From contig NZ_CP051305.1 of the NCBI RefSeq assembly GCF_024181385.1, positions 2,232,001 to 2,296,000 of the forward strand: a DNA stretch of 64,000 bases, in the 5' to 3' direction. The stretch is from Treponema sp. OMZ 798. Lineage in GTDB: Bacteria; Spirochaetota; Spirochaetia; Treponematales; Treponemataceae. The notes under the pieces were generated by a model, which searched no databases, was not told the origin of the DNA, and saw only the letters and a program-made list of their open reading frames with translations. Shown here one piece after another: positions 18,334 through 27,787 of this stretch. How positions within the stretch are numbered: the first letter of the stretch is position 1; every line of letters begins with the position of its first letter. Both the position numbers and the translations under genes were made by a program.

Positions 18334-18650
18334 TTGTTTGTTTATGTATTTTTAGGTTCTTGATAAGATAATACGAGAATATTTTTACCAAATACAAGAA
18401 GTTGCCTTGCCGAGCGAAAAATATTTTTTGTGTGTATGCAATATGTTGCGAATATAAAAAATATAGTTATAATAATTAAAAAAATCTTCTTTTTCACTGT
18501 GAAAAACCTCTTATTTTGTTATGATTTTTGGATAATAGTTTATCCATAAATTACTTCAAGTTTATTGCTAAAAAGTCTCCCCTTGTCTTTTTTGTTGATA
18601 ACCCAATAAATCTTATACATCTTTCTTTCTCATCTTTCTGCCTCATAATT

Positions 18651-18797
18651 TTATAATTTTCCTATCAAACGTTTTACAAACATGAGTATGGCTATCATTA
18701 AGAAGAAACTCAATGCGAATAATCTGAAAACAGCAGAAAATTTTGTTTCTCCCGAATTAGATGTATATCTCCAGTTGAAATAAGCTTTTGGAATCAT
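18651..18797 (-). CDS. Possible small membrane protein
   Basis: A 48-codon ORF lies in the otherwise empty 614-bp gap between the response regulator and hppA. It has one clear membrane helix (FRLFALSFFLMIAILMFV at about residues 24-41) flanked by basic residues (KRLIGKL at the end). No SD precedes the ATG. It could be a real small protein, a remnant of a larger membrane protein, or chance. Nothing else convincing was seen at 18334-18880. Confidence 0.3.
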   Translation of the reverse strand: MIPKAYFNWRYTSNSGETKFSAVFRLFALSFFLMIAILMFVKRLIGKL

Positions 18798-18885
18798 TTT
18801 TAGATATTTACGATAGCAGATTTATTTTTGCCTGTCAAGCTCTTGATCCCCTACTTGCAAAACTCCCAAAAATATGGTAAATTTA

Positions 18886-18914
18886 AAGACATTATGACGG
18901 AAAAACCGTATAAT
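18886..18914 (+). promoter_or_regulatory. Promoter of the pyrophosphatase gene
   Basis: -35 AAGACA (18886-18891), 17-bp spacer, -10 TATAAT (18909-18914). The expected start of transcription is about 27 nt before the ATG, leaving room for the SD (ACAGGAGG). Confidence 0.6.
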
Positions 18915-18947
18915 TATTTCAAGTTGTACTAACAACAGGAGGAAAAA

Positions 18948-21020
18948 ATGAGTATTTCACTCGCATTGTATGCCGTGCTCGGAGGCGGGATTGCAGCCCT
19001 AGCCTATGCACTTGTAAGAACCTTATGGATTTATAAACAAAAGGTTTCAGATCAGGCTTTAAAAGAAATTGGAGGCCATATAGCCGATGGGGCTATGGCT
19101 TTTTTAAGAAGAGAATATATAACTCTTCTACCTTTCATCGCCATAGTTGCCGTTTTCCTAGCCATAGGAAATAAGGGAGCTCTTAAATTCCAATCTCTTT
19201 CATTCTTGCTTGGTGCTCTTGCTTCAATGTCAGCCGGATACATAGGTATGCGCGTTGCAACACAAGCAAACTCACGCACAACACAAGCCGCCAAGGATCA
19301 AGGCTTAAACGGAGCTTTAAAAGTTGCTTTTTCAGGCGGAAGCGTTATGGGAATGAGCGTTGTCGGTCTTGCATTTATAGGTCTTTTTATCGTTCTTATT
19401 CTCTCTACTTCAATGTTGGGAACTGAAGAAAATACCCTTAAAGATATTATTTTACCCTTAGCAACAGCTTTTTCATTAGGAGCTTCATCTATTGCCCTTT
19501 TCTCACGTGTAGGCGGCGGTATTTATACAAAGGCTGCCGACGTAGGAGCCGACCTTGTAGGAAAGGTTGAAGCAGGTATCCCCGAAGATGACCCCCGAAA
19601 CCCTGCCACTATTGCCGATAATGTAGGTGATAACGTAGGTGACGTTGCAGGTATGGGTGCAGACCTCTTTGAGTCCTTTGTAGGCTCATTGGTAGGTGCT
19701 ATGATTCTGGGTCTAATCGTAAACACTCCGGATTCTTCTTTAAAGATGAAGATGATGATACTGCCCTTGTTGGTTTCGGTTACAGGCCTTGCTGCTTCAT
19801 TAATCGGAACTTTCTTTGTAAAGGCAAAACCGGGTTCAAACCCTCAAAAAGCTCTCAACACAGGAACATTCGGTGCCGCAATCGTTGCTACCATCTTTGT
19901 TTTCTTCCTAGTCAAATTCATAATGGGTGATGCAACATTTAACGGAACACAAGGCTATTTACATGTCTTTGCTTCTACGGTAATTGGTCTTGCGGCCGGT
20001 GTTCTAATAGGTATTATCACGGAATTCTACACAGGCACAGGAAAAAAACCTGTTAAGGGAATCGTAGATGCTTGCGAAACAGGAGCTGCAACCACAATTA
20101 TTTCCGGGTTAGCCGTAGGTATGAGAAGTGCCTTCCCCGTCATGATTTTAATCGGAGCTTCAATCTTTTCAAGCTTTATGCTCGCAGGCCTTTATGGTGT
20201 AGGTATAGCCGCTGTAGGTATGTTGGTAACCTTAGGAATCCAGCTTGCAGTTGATGCTTACGGCCCCATCGCCGACAACGCAGGCGGTCTTGCCGAGATG
20301 GCAGAATTCCCCAAGGATGTCCGAAATATCACAGACAGCCTTGATGCTGTAGGAAACACCACGGCCGCTATAGGAAAAGGCTTTGCCATCGGATCAGCTG
20401 CTTTGACGGCCATCATCCTCTTTACCTCATTTAAAGAGCAAGCCGGTGTTGCAAGTGTAGATATTACAAACATTAACGTTCTTGTAGGCGTTCTCTTGGG
20501 AGGAGTTTTCCCCTTCTTGTTCTCAGCCCTTACAATGTCGGCTGTAGGAAAGGCTGCCCATAAGATGATTGAAGAAGTACGCCGCCAGTTTAAACAGCAC
20601 CCCGGCATCTTGGAAAATACCGAAAAGCCCGATTACAAGAGATGCGTAGACATCAGTACTCAGGCTGCCTTAAAGGAAATGGTTATCCCCGGCCTTGCCG
20701 CAATTATTACACCCATCCTTGTAGGTTTTGCAGGAGGCCCCGCCATGTTAATCGGTCTTTTGACAGGTGTAACGGTTTCCGGCGTTGTATTGGCCGTCTT
20801 TATGTCCAATGCGGGCGGTGCATGGGATAATGCAAAGAAAATGATCGAAGGCGGAATCGCAGGCGGAAAGGGTTCACCCTCTCACAAGGCCGCTGTTGTA
20901 GGCGACACTGTAGGCGATCCCTTCAAGGATACTTCCGGCCCCTCCATCAATATATTGATTAAGCTTATGTCAATGGTTTCATTGGTTATAGCCCCGATGT
21001 TAAAACTATACTGGGGATAA
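18948..21020 (+). CDS. hppA: Membrane-bound ion-translocating pyrophosphatase
   Basis: 690 residues, about 15-16 membrane segments, strong SD. It hydrolyses pyrophosphate and pumps Na+ and/or H+ across the membrane. Substrate and metal motifs are present: [20 protein letters not shown] near residue 197, [20 protein letters not shown] near 222, and the C-terminal [15 protein letters not shown] near 650. In the loop [15 protein letters not shown] the residue after GNTT is Ala. In this family Ala there marks K+-dependent enzymes (often Na+ pumps), whereas Lys marks K+-independent ones. The ion actually pumped is not settled by this. Confidence 0.95.
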   Translation: MSISLALYAVLGGGIAALAYALVRTLWIYKQKVSDQALKEIGGHIADGAMAFLRREYITLLPFIAIVAVFLAIGNKGALKFQSLSFLLGALASMSAGYIGMRVATQANSRTTQAAKDQGLNGALKVAFSGGSVMGMSVVGLAFIGLFIVLILSTSMLGTEENTLKDIILPLATAFSLGASSIALFSRVGGGIYTKAADVGADLVGKVEAGIPEDDPRNPATIADNVGDNVGDVAGMGADLFESFVGSLVGAMILGLIVNTPDSSLKMKMMILPLLVSVTGLAASLIGTFFVKAKPGSNPQKALNTGTFGAAIVATIFVFFLVKFIMGDATFNGTQGYLHVFASTVIGLAAGVLIGIITEFYTGTGKKPVKGIVDACETGAATTIISGLAVGMRSAFPVMILIGASIFSSFMLAGLYGVGIAAVGMLVTLGIQLAVDAYGPIADNAGGLAEMAEFPKDVRNITDSLDAVGNTTAAIGKGFAIGSAALTAIILFTSFKEQAGVASVDITNINVLVGVLLGGVFPFLFSALTMSAVGKAAHKMIEEVRRQFKQHPGILENTEKPDYKRCVDISTQAALKEMVIPGLAAIITPILVGFAGGPAMLIGLLTGVTVSGVVLAVFMSNAGGAWDNAKKMIEGGIAGGKGSPSHKAAVVGDTVGDPFKDTSGPSINILIKLMSMVSLVIAPMLKLYWG

Positions 21021-21068
21021 GCTTTTGTTAGGTTTTCGGCAAGCGGAAATCGGATAAACACAAAAAAA

Positions 21069-21098
21069 GACGGTCTTAAAAATAAGGCCGTCTTTTTT
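21069..21098. terminator. Terminator between hppA and the EIIC gene
   Basis: A 10-bp stem with one G-T wobble (21069-21078 GACGGTCTTA with 21083-21092 TAAGGCCGTC) and an AAAA loop. A seven-A run precedes it and a T-run follows, so it serves both converging genes. Confidence 0.88.
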
Positions 21099-21113
21099 TA
21101 TTTTAAACAGGTT

Positions 21114-22148
21114 TTAAAGATCCAGTTTTAAATCCCCATCCTTAATCCAATTTATTTTTCGTAAAAGAAAGGTAAAGAAAAGAGTTAAAACAGCCGGCAG
21201 GATAAAGTGTAAAAGAAGAATAGCAAAATAAGTGTCCAAGCCGCCCCTTCCTATAGTTTCCATTGCAGTGATAGTACCGATTTGGCCGACAAGACCGCAG
21301 GTTCCCATTCCTGAACCGAGGGGTATATTTTCCATCTTAAAAACAATAGTAGCCAAGGGGCCCAAAAGAGCGGCCGCCAAGGTAGGCGGTATCCATATCT
21401 TAGGATTCTTAATTATATTGGGCATATGAAGCATACTTGTGCCTATGCCTACGGCAAAACTTCCGCCTATACCGTTATCCCGATAGCTCATAACTGCAAA
21501 GCCTATCATTTGAGCGGCACAGCCTACGGTTGCAGCTCCTCCTGCAAGCCCCCCAAGGGAAAGCATCATGCAGATTGCAGCACTGCTTATAGGCAAGGTA
21601 AGAATTACACCTACCAAAACCGAAACGGTAACTCCCATCCAAAAGGGTTGAAGAGTAGTAGCTTCCATTATAATTTGCCCGAGCCATGTCATAAAAGAAG
21701 ACATTCCGGGGCCGACTAAGGCGGCAATTACGGCTCCCGAAATAATAGTTACCATCGGGGTAACTATGAGATCAATCTTAGTTTCGTGGGAAACGGCTTT
21801 TCCAAGCTCGGTACTAATTATCGTTGCTATAAAGGCCCCCACAGGCCCACCCAATTTATTTCCTGCAAAACCTACTATCGTTGCCGAAAAAAGCACAAAG
21901 GTATGGGCTTTTAGCGAGTGGGCTATGGCTATACCGATTGCGGCCCCCGTCATATCCCGGCAAATAGGCCAGACGGTTTGAGTTAAAAAAGTAATATTAA
22001 GTTTAAGGCCTATGCTGTTTAAAATAGTACCTACTAAGAGAGAAGAAAAAAGCCCCATGGCCATCGCGCTCATTGCGTCAATAAAATAACGCTTAGCCGA
22101 TATTTCAATGTTTTTTTTAGCCAAAAATGCTTTAAAAGAGTTTTCCAT
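21114..22148 (-). CDS. PTS EIIC-like membrane protein (orphan)
   Basis: 344 residues with about nine hydrophobic segments rich in Gly and Ala. The sequence resembles the EIIC_2 family of phosphotransferase-type membrane domains (for example GVTVSVLVGVILTLPISSAA and GGSFAVGIGTSMLHMPN). No EIIA or EIIB domain is fused or adjacent, so sugar phosphorylation cannot be assumed. It may act as a transporter for an unknown solute. The gene stands alone between a terminator and a tRNA on the same strand. Confidence 0.7.
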   Translation of the reverse strand: MENSFKAFLAKKNIEISAKRYFIDAMSAMAMGLFSSLLVGTILNSIGLKLNITFLTQTVWPICRDMTGAAIGIAIAHSLKAHTFVLFSATIVGFAGNKLGGPVGAFIATIISTELGKAVSHETKIDLIVTPMVTIISGAVIAALVGPGMSSFMTWLGQIIMEATTLQPFWMGVTVSVLVGVILTLPISSAAICMMLSLGGLAGGAATVGCAAQMIGFAVMSYRDNGIGGSFAVGIGTSMLHMPNIIKNPKIWIPPTLAAALLGPLATIVFKMENIPLGSGMGTCGLVGQIGTITAMETIGRGGLDTYFAILLLHFILPAVLTLFFTFLLRKINWIKDGDLKLDL

Positions 22149-22196
22149 TTAAAATGCTCCCGGAATAAAATAGTGTATTTTTAGAAGAAAAGATAT

Positions 22197-22269
22197 TGGA
22201 GAATATGGGGATCGAACCCACGACCTATTGATTGCGAACCAATCGCTCTACCAACTGAGCTAATTCCCC
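22197..22269 (-). tRNA. tRNA-Ala (anticodon CGC)
   Basis: The minus strand folds as a full cloverleaf: acceptor GGGGAAT/ATTCTCC, D arm GCTC/GAGC, anticodon stem ATTGG/TCAAT with loop TTCGCAA, T arm GTGGG-TTCGATC-CCCAT. The anticodon CGC reads GCG. The third acceptor pair is G-U (G3:U70), the identity element for alanyl-tRNA synthetase. Discriminator base A73 is present. CCA is not encoded. Confidence 0.95.
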
Positions 22270-22348
22270 AAAGTTGTAAATAAACTCATCGCAAGAAATT
22301 ACGGTATCCAATGTTACATCAAATGAAAAAAAAAAGCAATCAGGTATC

Positions 22349-22376
22349 TTGCTTTTTTCGTTTTTTTCCGTAGAAT
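22349..22376 (+). promoter_or_regulatory. Promoter of the lipoprotein gene, leaderless arrangement
   Basis: TTGCTT (22349-22354), 16-bp spacer, TAGAAT (22371-22376). Only 7 nt separate the -10 from the ATG at 22384 and no SD is present, so transcription would begin at or next to the start codon. Confidence 0.45.
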
Positions 22377-22383
22377 GATAATT

Positions 22384-22890
22384 ATGAAAAAAAATATATA
22401 TTTTTTATTCCTTATTACGATTTTTCTTATTTTGACCATGTCATGTGAAACATTTAATTCGGCACAAGGCATAAAAACGTCAAAGGAGCACAAAAGAAAA
22501 GCAGATATCTCAATTCCCTTTGATGAATACTTAGCAGAAAGGGTTTGGAGATTGGCCGGATGTTATTTTGAAAACGGACACTATGTACAGCTTGATGCAA
22601 ATTTGACAGAGTCGCGTATAAATTTTTTTAGCGATGGAAAATTTGAAGCCACAACAGGTATAACGAATTATAAAGGAACATGGAAGCATAAAAAAAATAG
22701 AACAGAAAGCCCATTTAGATTTCAAATAACCGAAAAAAAACTTGTAGACCCTTCAAATACTATAGGCAAGGCCTTTGATAAAGCTTTTGAGAAAAATTTA
22801 ATAAATACCGATATAATTGAAATAAACGAAAACGAAATAAAATTTTATTCTAAAAAAGAAGAGCTTTTACTGAGCTTTGTAAGGCTGTAA
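22384..22890 (+). CDS. Small lipoprotein of unknown function
   Basis: 168 residues from the ATG at 22384. The in-frame ATG at 22375 lies within the -10 box, so it is unlikely to be used. A lipoprotein signal with hydrophobic core and lipobox LTMSC puts the acylated Cys at residue 21. The mature part contains FFSDGKFEATTGITNYKGTW, a pattern seen in small lipocalin-like or META-like beta proteins, but I do not recognise the family. It is probably exposed in the periplasm or on the outer membrane. Confidence 0.72.
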   Translation: MKKNIYFLFLITIFLILTMSCETFNSAQGIKTSKEHKRKADISIPFDEYLAERVWRLAGCYFENGHYVQLDANLTESRINFFSDGKFEATTGITNYKGTWKHKKNRTESPFRFQITEKKLVDPSNTIGKAFDKAFEKNLINTDIIEINENEIKFYSKKEELLLSFVRL

Positions 22891-22923
22891 AAACCATTTT
22901 AGACGGACTCTTCTTCAATATAC

Positions 22924-22955
22924 AAAAAAAACCGTCCTTTCGGACGGTTTTTTTG
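22924..22955. terminator. Terminator between the lipoprotein gene and cheB
   Basis: A 7-bp GC-rich stem (22931-22937 ACCGTCC with 22942-22948 GGACGGT) has a TTTC loop, extended by an A-run and a T-run. It is bidirectional for the two converging genes. Confidence 0.9.
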
Positions 22956-23002
22956 AGTCTTGTAAAAACTAAAAACCGAATAGGCTCTCTTACGCTAAAT
23001 TT

Positions 23003-24130
23003 TTAAGCAAATTCTTTGCCATAGCGATTTATGGCAGCAGCCATGTTATCAAGGCTTACCTGCTCCATTACACCGCCCATTTCCCATGCAACCCTAGGCA
23101 TACCGTATACAACAGAAGAGGACTCATCTTGTCCTATGGTGCGAGAGCCTTCGCTGTAAAGTTTTGTAATATTTTGAGCTCCGTCCTTTCCCATACCGGT
23201 CATGATTATTCCTAGGGCATGGTTTTGGTATTCTTTGGCAACAGATTCAAACAAAACATCAACGCTGGGCTTATGGCCGCTTTGGGGTTCCGTATCTATA
23301 ACCTTTGCAACTGCAGCAAGGGAGCGCTTTTCTACAACGAGGTGTTTTCCTCCGGGGGCAATAAGAATGCGGCCGGGTTTTATAAGATCTCCGTCTTCCG
23401 CTTCTTTTACTTCAAGAGGACAGATTTTATCCAAGCTGGCAGCAAATTCCTTTGTAAATCCGGGAGGCATGTGCTGAACGACAACTATCGGTTGAGGGAG
23501 GTCCTTATCAATAGATGCAAAAACTTGACGCAAGGCATTGGGACCTCCGGTAGAAATACCTATGGCAATAATCTGAATATTTCCGGGTTCCCGGTGAGCA
23601 ATGGGTTTTTCTTCTTTTTGAGGTTCGGGAGCCGATGTTCTAACTGTAGGCTTAGGAAGAGAACTTGTAAAGGATTCTGAAAAAGATTTCCTTGTATCAC
23701 CGCCTCTTGTACCTGTTTCAATTTGATGACGGCGGCCGTAGGCAAGCAGCATCTTTGAAAGAGTTTCCGAAACGGTATTTAGATTAGCAGATTCGGAGCC
23801 GGACGGCTTTGTAATAAAATCGCAGGCTCCAAGCTCCAAACAGTCCATAGTAATCTTCGCCCCTTCTTTTGCAATACTCGACAAAATTACTACAGGAATC
23901 TTTATATTTTGCTTTTTAAGTTCTCTTAAAAATTCAATGCCGTTCATTTCAGGCATTTCCAGATCTAAAACTATAACATCCGGGGCAACGCGGTCAAGCT
24001 TTTGAAGGGCAAAACGGCCGTTCATTGCCTTATCGGCTATTTTCAGACCGGGAGTGGCATCAACAATCTTACCTATAAGATTTCTCATCAATGCAGAATC
24101 ATCCACTATTAAAACACGAATATCTTCCAT
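23003..24130 (-). CDS. cheB: Chemotaxis methylesterase CheB
   Basis: 375 residues. The receiver domain (1-120) has phosphoacceptor Asp56 in VLDLEMPEMNG and Lys in TKPSGS. A linker of about 60 residues follows, then the methylesterase/deamidase domain with catalytic Ser (GISTGGPNALR, about 190), His (VVQHMPPGFT, about 217) and Asp (GMGKDGAQN, about 314). It removes methyl groups from, and deamidates, chemoreceptors and so resets their sensitivity. It lies 39 bp downstream of cheR, the opposing enzyme. Confidence 0.96.
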   Translation of the reverse strand: MEDIRVLIVDDSALMRNLIGKIVDATPGLKIADKAMNGRFALQKLDRVAPDVIVLDLEMPEMNGIEFLRELKKQNIKIPVVILSSIAKEGAKITMDCLELGACDFITKPSGSESANLNTVSETLSKMLLAYGRRHQIETGTRGGDTRKSFSESFTSSLPKPTVRTSAPEPQKEEKPIAHREPGNIQIIAIGISTGGPNALRQVFASIDKDLPQPIVVVQHMPPGFTKEFAASLDKICPLEVKEAEDGDLIKPGRILIAPGGKHLVVEKRSLAAVAKVIDTEPQSGHKPSVDVLFESVAKEYQNHALGIIMTGMGKDGAQNITKLYSEGSRTIGQDESSSVVYGMPRVAWEMGGVMEQVSLDNMAAAINRYGKEFA

Positions 24131-24169
24131 AAAAAACTCCTTTAGAAGAATTATATAAAGCTTTTAGAA

Positions 24170-24985
24170 TCAAAATCCTTTTTGATAAAAGCAGGCCCAA
24201 TCCGTTTTTAAAAACTTAAATTGAGTCTCCATACCAAAAAGCGATTCGGAATGACCTATAAATAAAAAGGATTTAGGCGACATAGCACGCCAAAACCTAT
24301 CAATAACTTCTTTTTGAGCAGGCTCATCAAAATAGATCAAAACATTTCGGCAAAATACAAGATCAAAATCGGTATGCTTTGAGTCATGTTTTAAGTTATG
24401 ATAGTCAAAATTTACCATTTGACTTATATCTTTTTTTACCTGATAGCCGTCATTTAACTTGTCAAAATAAAGCTTCAAATAATCGTCAGGGATTCCTGCA
24501 ACTCTGGATTCCTGATAAAAACCGGTCTTACCCACAAGAAGACATTTTAAGGATAAGTCTGAAGCTGTAATCTCAGCGGTAAAACCTATAGGAAGATGTT
24601 TTTTCATAACCATAGCTATGGTATAAGGCTCCTCTCCTGTTGAACATCCGGCACTCCATATTTTAAGCTTATTCTTTCCTTCAGCTTTTTTTACCTTTAC
24701 AAGCTCAGGTATAACATAATTTTCCAATGCATCAAAGTGAGGCTGGTTTCTAAAAAACCTTGTAAGGTTTGTTGTAACGGAGTCTAAAAGGCTCTTTTGT
24801 TCTTCCGAATCCTTGATAAGCATCGCATAATAATCCGACACATTTTCAAGTTTCTTGTCCCTAAGTTTTTCTTTTAACCTGCTTTCCAAAATAGACCTAT
24901 TAGTATCCGAAAAAGTAATACCGCTAGCGGTATATATTAAATCGCTGAACATACGGAATTCTTGATCAGTTAAAAAATCTGCCAT
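24170..24985 (-). CDS. cheR: Chemotaxis receptor methyltransferase CheR
   Basis: 271 residues. The N-terminal helical domain is followed by an SAM-dependent methyltransferase domain with the SAM motif WSAGCSTGEEPYTIAM near residue 108 and VFCRNVLIYFDEPAQ near 207, both hallmarks of CheR. It adds methyl groups from S-adenosylmethionine to Glu residues of chemoreceptors such as the one at 30015-32249. It is first in the cheR-cheB operon. Confidence 0.96.
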   Translation of the reverse strand: MADFLTDQEFRMFSDLIYTASGITFSDTNRSILESRLKEKLRDKKLENVSDYYAMLIKDSEEQKSLLDSVTTNLTRFFRNQPHFDALENYVIPELVKVKKAEGKNKLKIWSAGCSTGEEPYTIAMVMKKHLPIGFTAEITASDLSLKCLLVGKTGFYQESRVAGIPDDYLKLYFDKLNDGYQVKKDISQMVNFDYHNLKHDSKHTDFDLVFCRNVLIYFDEPAQKEVIDRFWRAMSPKSFLFIGHSESLFGMETQFKFLKTDWACFYQKGF

Positions 24986-25079
24986 ACTCTAGGCTCCTGT
25001 CATCCTTAAATTTAATTTTTAAATATTCTATATAGTCTATGACTTCTACGATATTATGTCAATCGGCAGTCAAAGGCTT

Positions 25080-25108
25080 TTGACTAAGATTAAAAAAGAT
25101 AGTATAAT
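25080..25108 (+). promoter_or_regulatory. Promoter of the lpt cluster, leaderless arrangement
   Basis: TTGACT (25080-25085), exact 17-bp spacer, TATAAT (25103-25108). The lptC ATG begins 6 nt after the -10, so the predicted transcription start is the start codon itself. No SD is present. Confidence 0.7.
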
Positions 25109-25113
25109 AAACT

Positions 25114-25713
25114 ATGAATTTTAAGGAAGCTCAAACTTTTATCATAGCCTCCATTCTTGCTATTATATCATTTTCTTGCAGTTTAAACTATAGTAAAGAG
25201 GCACAAAATTTTGAAAAAAAACCGAATTTTGTATTTAAAAATGCAAATTTGGATCAATATGAAGATGACACCTTAAATTTACGTATAAATTTTATGGAAT
25301 TAGAGATTTATGATTCGGACAGGATATGGGCCGGGAAAAATCTGCGTTTCTTTAAAATAGATAAAAAATCGCTCGGAAACGCCAAGCCGGAGGCAGAACT
25401 CAAGGGAAGAGCCGGAATTATCAAAATAGACGAAAAAAATAATCAGTACTTTTTAGGACAAAAGGTTTTTTTTGAGGATTTAAAAGAAGGGCTTATGATT
25501 TCGGGAGATGCATTTTTTTGGGATAAAAAAGAAAACCTCCTGTATGGAATAGAAGACGGTCAGGTAACAGTAAAAAGAGGAGATGAACTTTATATAAGCG
25601 GATCAGGGTTCATAGCGAACACTCTTTCAAAAGAATTCGAATTTTTAAACTCTATAGAAGGTAAGATTCAGACTAAAACTGAGGAGAATAAAAATGAAGA
25701 AAATTCAGACTAA
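25114..25713 (+). CDS. lptC: LptC-like lipopolysaccharide transport protein (lipoprotein)
   Basis: 199 residues. The N-terminus is a lipoprotein-type signal (FIIASILAIISFSC, Cys22), which differs from the plain membrane anchor of enterobacterial LptC. The rest is beta-strand rich, with the LptC/OstA-like repetition (GRAGIIKIDEKNNQYFLGQK, GLMISGDAFFW). LptC passes lipid substrate from the inner-membrane ABC transporter to LptA. The assignment rests mainly on the order with lptA and lptB. It overlaps lptA by 20 bp. Confidence 0.75.
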   Translation: MNFKEAQTFIIASILAIISFSCSLNYSKEAQNFEKKPNFVFKNANLDQYEDDTLNLRINFMELEIYDSDRIWAGKNLRFFKIDKKSLGNAKPEAELKGRAGIIKIDEKNNQYFLGQKVFFEDLKEGLMISGDAFFWDKKENLLYGIEDGQVTVKRGDELYISGSGFIANTLSKEFEFLNSIEGKIQTKTEENKNEENSD

Positions 25714-26383
25714 GATTCGGAATCACAAGAGCCTTAGGCTTTTTCCCGTATATTTTCTTATATTCTTTTTTTTAACGGATATTACTGCTCAAACATCAAC
25801 AATAAGTTTTAAAGCCGATAAGGTAACGGCTGCGGTAGCTGAAAATAAAAAATCGACCAATTTAATAGGAAATGCCGAAGTTAAGGTAGACAGCCTGACA
25901 ATATCGGCAGACCGTATCGAAATTTTTGGGAAAGACTATAGATATGTAAATGCGACAGGTTCGGTTAAGGGTGAGGACACCGAAAAAGGATACAGCTTTA
26001 AGGCAGATTTAATCAATTTTGATAGAAAAACGGATACGGTTACAATGTTCGGAAAACTGGAACTTAAAGACACAAAAAATGATGTCAGTATCACTTCGGA
26101 AAATATTGAGTATAAAAAGAAGCAAGAAATAATTATAATGCGCTTTAATGTAAAGATAATAAATAAAGATATAAATTGCAATTCAATGTTTGCTTTGTAT
26201 AATAGAAAAGAATCAAAGGTAGAATTAACCGGCAGTCCTGTTGTAAAAAAGGGAAAGGACGAATTTAGAGCAGGAAAGATTTCAGTTAACTTGGACACGG
26301 AAGATATAACCCTTGACGGCCGAGTCAGAGGCTCTGTAGAGCAGGGAAAGGAAGAAAAAGAAGAGGAAAAACCTAATGTTTGA
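25694..26383 (+). CDS. lptA: LptA/OstA-like periplasmic transport protein
   Basis: 229 residues with a signal peptide ([18 protein letters not shown], ending near residue 33). The mature protein is built of short beta repeats typical of OstA/LptA ([40 protein letters not shown]), which form the beta-jellyroll bridge across the periplasm. A very acidic Lys/Glu tail closes it. It has an SD (GAGGAG) inside the end of lptC and overlaps lptB by 8 bp. Confidence 0.8.
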   Translation: MKKIQTKIRNHKSLRLFPVYFLIFFFLTDITAQTSTISFKADKVTAAVAENKKSTNLIGNAEVKVDSLTISADRIEIFGKDYRYVNATGSVKGEDTEKGYSFKADLINFDRKTDTVTMFGKLELKDTKNDVSITSENIEYKKKQEIIIMRFNVKIINKDINCNSMFALYNRKESKVELTGSPVVKKGKDEFRAGKISVNLDTEDITLDGRVRGSVEQGKEEKEEEKPNV

Positions 26384-27113
26384 CGAAAAGAGTGTTTTAA
26401 AGGTTGAGGGGCTAAATAAATTTTTTAGAAAAAAACATGCCGTAAAGGATGTAAGTTTTTCAATGCATCAGGGAGAAATTGTAGGCCTTTTGGGCCCTAA
26501 TGGAGCAGGAAAAACTACCACCTTTTATATGATTGTCGGATTTTATAAACCTAATTCCGGCAACATATATTTAGACGGTAACAGAATAACAACCCTGCCT
26601 ATGTATAAAAGAGCCCACGCAGGAATTTCATATTTACCTCAAGAAGCTTCGGTTTTTAGAAAGCTGACCGTAGAGCAAAATATTTACGCAATTTTGGAAA
26701 CAAGAAAGGATCTTTCCAAAGAGCAAAAAAAGGAAAAGCTTGAATTTCTTCTTGAAGAATTCGGAATTAAGGCAAACAGAAAACAGCAAGCCTATACCCT
26801 CTCCGGAGGAGAAAGAAGGCGTACCGAAATAGCCAGGGCCTTGGCTATTGAGCCTAAGTTTTTGCTTTTAGACGAACCCTTTGCAGGAATCGATCCGATT
26901 GCGGTACATGACATTAAAAGCATAGTCCGCATCTTAGCCGATCAGGGCATCGGGATTTTAATAACCGACCACAATGTCAGGGACACCTTGGAGATAACCG
27001 ACAGGGCCTACATAATAGGCAGCGGAGAAATTGTAGAGCAAGGGTCAAGGGATGAAATTTTAAATTCCGAAATTGCCCGAAAAATATATCTGGGCGAAGA
27101 ATTCAGAATGTAA
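26376..27113 (+). CDS. lptB: LptB ABC transporter ATP-binding protein
   Basis: 245 residues. Walker [11 protein letters not shown] near residue 38-47, LptB-type [18 protein letters not shown] near 88-105, signature [15 protein letters not shown] near 137-151, Walker [16 protein letters not shown] near 158-172, His loop [17 protein letters not shown] near 194-210. This GERRR and DPFAGIDP style is diagnostic of LptB. It powers extraction of the lipid substrate from the inner membrane. The membrane partners LptF/G are not in the window. Confidence 0.93.
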   Translation: MFDEKSVLKVEGLNKFFRKKHAVKDVSFSMHQGEIVGLLGPNGAGKTTTFYMIVGFYKPNSGNIYLDGNRITTLPMYKRAHAGISYLPQEASVFRKLTVEQNIYAILETRKDLSKEQKKEKLEFLLEEFGIKANRKQQAYTLSGGERRRTEIARALAIEPKFLLLDEPFAGIDPIAVHDIKSIVRILADQGIGILITDHNVRDTLEITDRAYIIGSGEIVEQGSRDEILNSEIARKIYLGEEFRM

Positions 27114-27124
27114 TTGGAGATGAG

Positions 27125-27736
27125 ATGATAGACTTAATCGTTTTTTTAGGCAATTACGGAAAAAAATACGAAAATACAAGGCATAACGCAGCTTGGGTAC
27201 TATGCGATTCAATAGAAATAGGCTCAAATGCTATATGGCAGGGTAAATTTAAGGGGCAATATGCAAAACTGCCTTCTTCTATGACCTGCGGAAGGGCAGT
27301 GCACATTCTAAAACCTGAAACCTACATGAACCTGTCGGGAGAAAGCGTAATAGCTGCCGCTTCTTTTTTTAGACTAAAACCTGAAAATATTTTAATCGTG
27401 CATGATGAGCTGGAATTAAAACCCGGTATTCTCAGCTTTAAGTGGTCAGGCGGTCTTGGGGGGCATAACGGTTTGCGGTCGATAAAATCGGTTTTAAACA
27501 CGGCAGATTTTTTCCGTCTTAGGATAGGCATAGGCCGGCCCGATTTTTCTTCCCAAGGAGGAGAGGCCTCCCCAGATATTTCAGGCTATGTGCTTTCCCG
27601 CTTCGCACAATCCGAATTGGACGTTCTAAAAAGCCAAGTATCCAATGCAAATTCTTTTTTTAAAGAATTATTAGAAGCTGATGAGCCTCAAATTCTTATA
27701 AAAAAATGGGCCAAAGTGCCGCCTCCGCAGAGCTAA
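27125..27736 (+). CDS. pth: Peptidyl-tRNA hydrolase
   Basis: 203 residues. The family motifs are clear: [15 protein letters not shown] near residue 9-23 with the catalytic His20, [13 protein letters not shown] near 61-73, and [20 protein letters not shown] and GHNGLRSI near 92-120. It cleaves peptidyl-tRNA released by stalled ribosomes and is essential in bacteria. It lies 11 bp after lptB, in the same operon. Confidence 0.95.
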   Translation: MIDLIVFLGNYGKKYENTRHNAAWVLCDSIEIGSNAIWQGKFKGQYAKLPSSMTCGRAVHILKPETYMNLSGESVIAAASFFRLKPENILIVHDELELKPGILSFKWSGGLGGHNGLRSIKSVLNTADFFRLRIGIGRPDFSSQGGEASPDISGYVLSRFAQSELDVLKSQVSNANSFFKELLEADEPQILIKKWAKVPPPQS

Positions 27737-27787
27737 ACTCTTACTTAAGATTTTTTTTATTTTTCCGAAACTAAAATGAGGATGAGT

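Noticed and set aside
20258..20608. 116-codon ORF on the - strand opposite hppA
   Set aside because: A mirror of the biased codons of hppA; no ribosome site.
22327..22358. A-rich hairpin (AAAAAGCAA/TTGCTTTTT) before the lipoprotein gene
   Set aside because: The stem is nearly all A-T, there is no gene ending there on either strand, and the region is better explained by the promoter.
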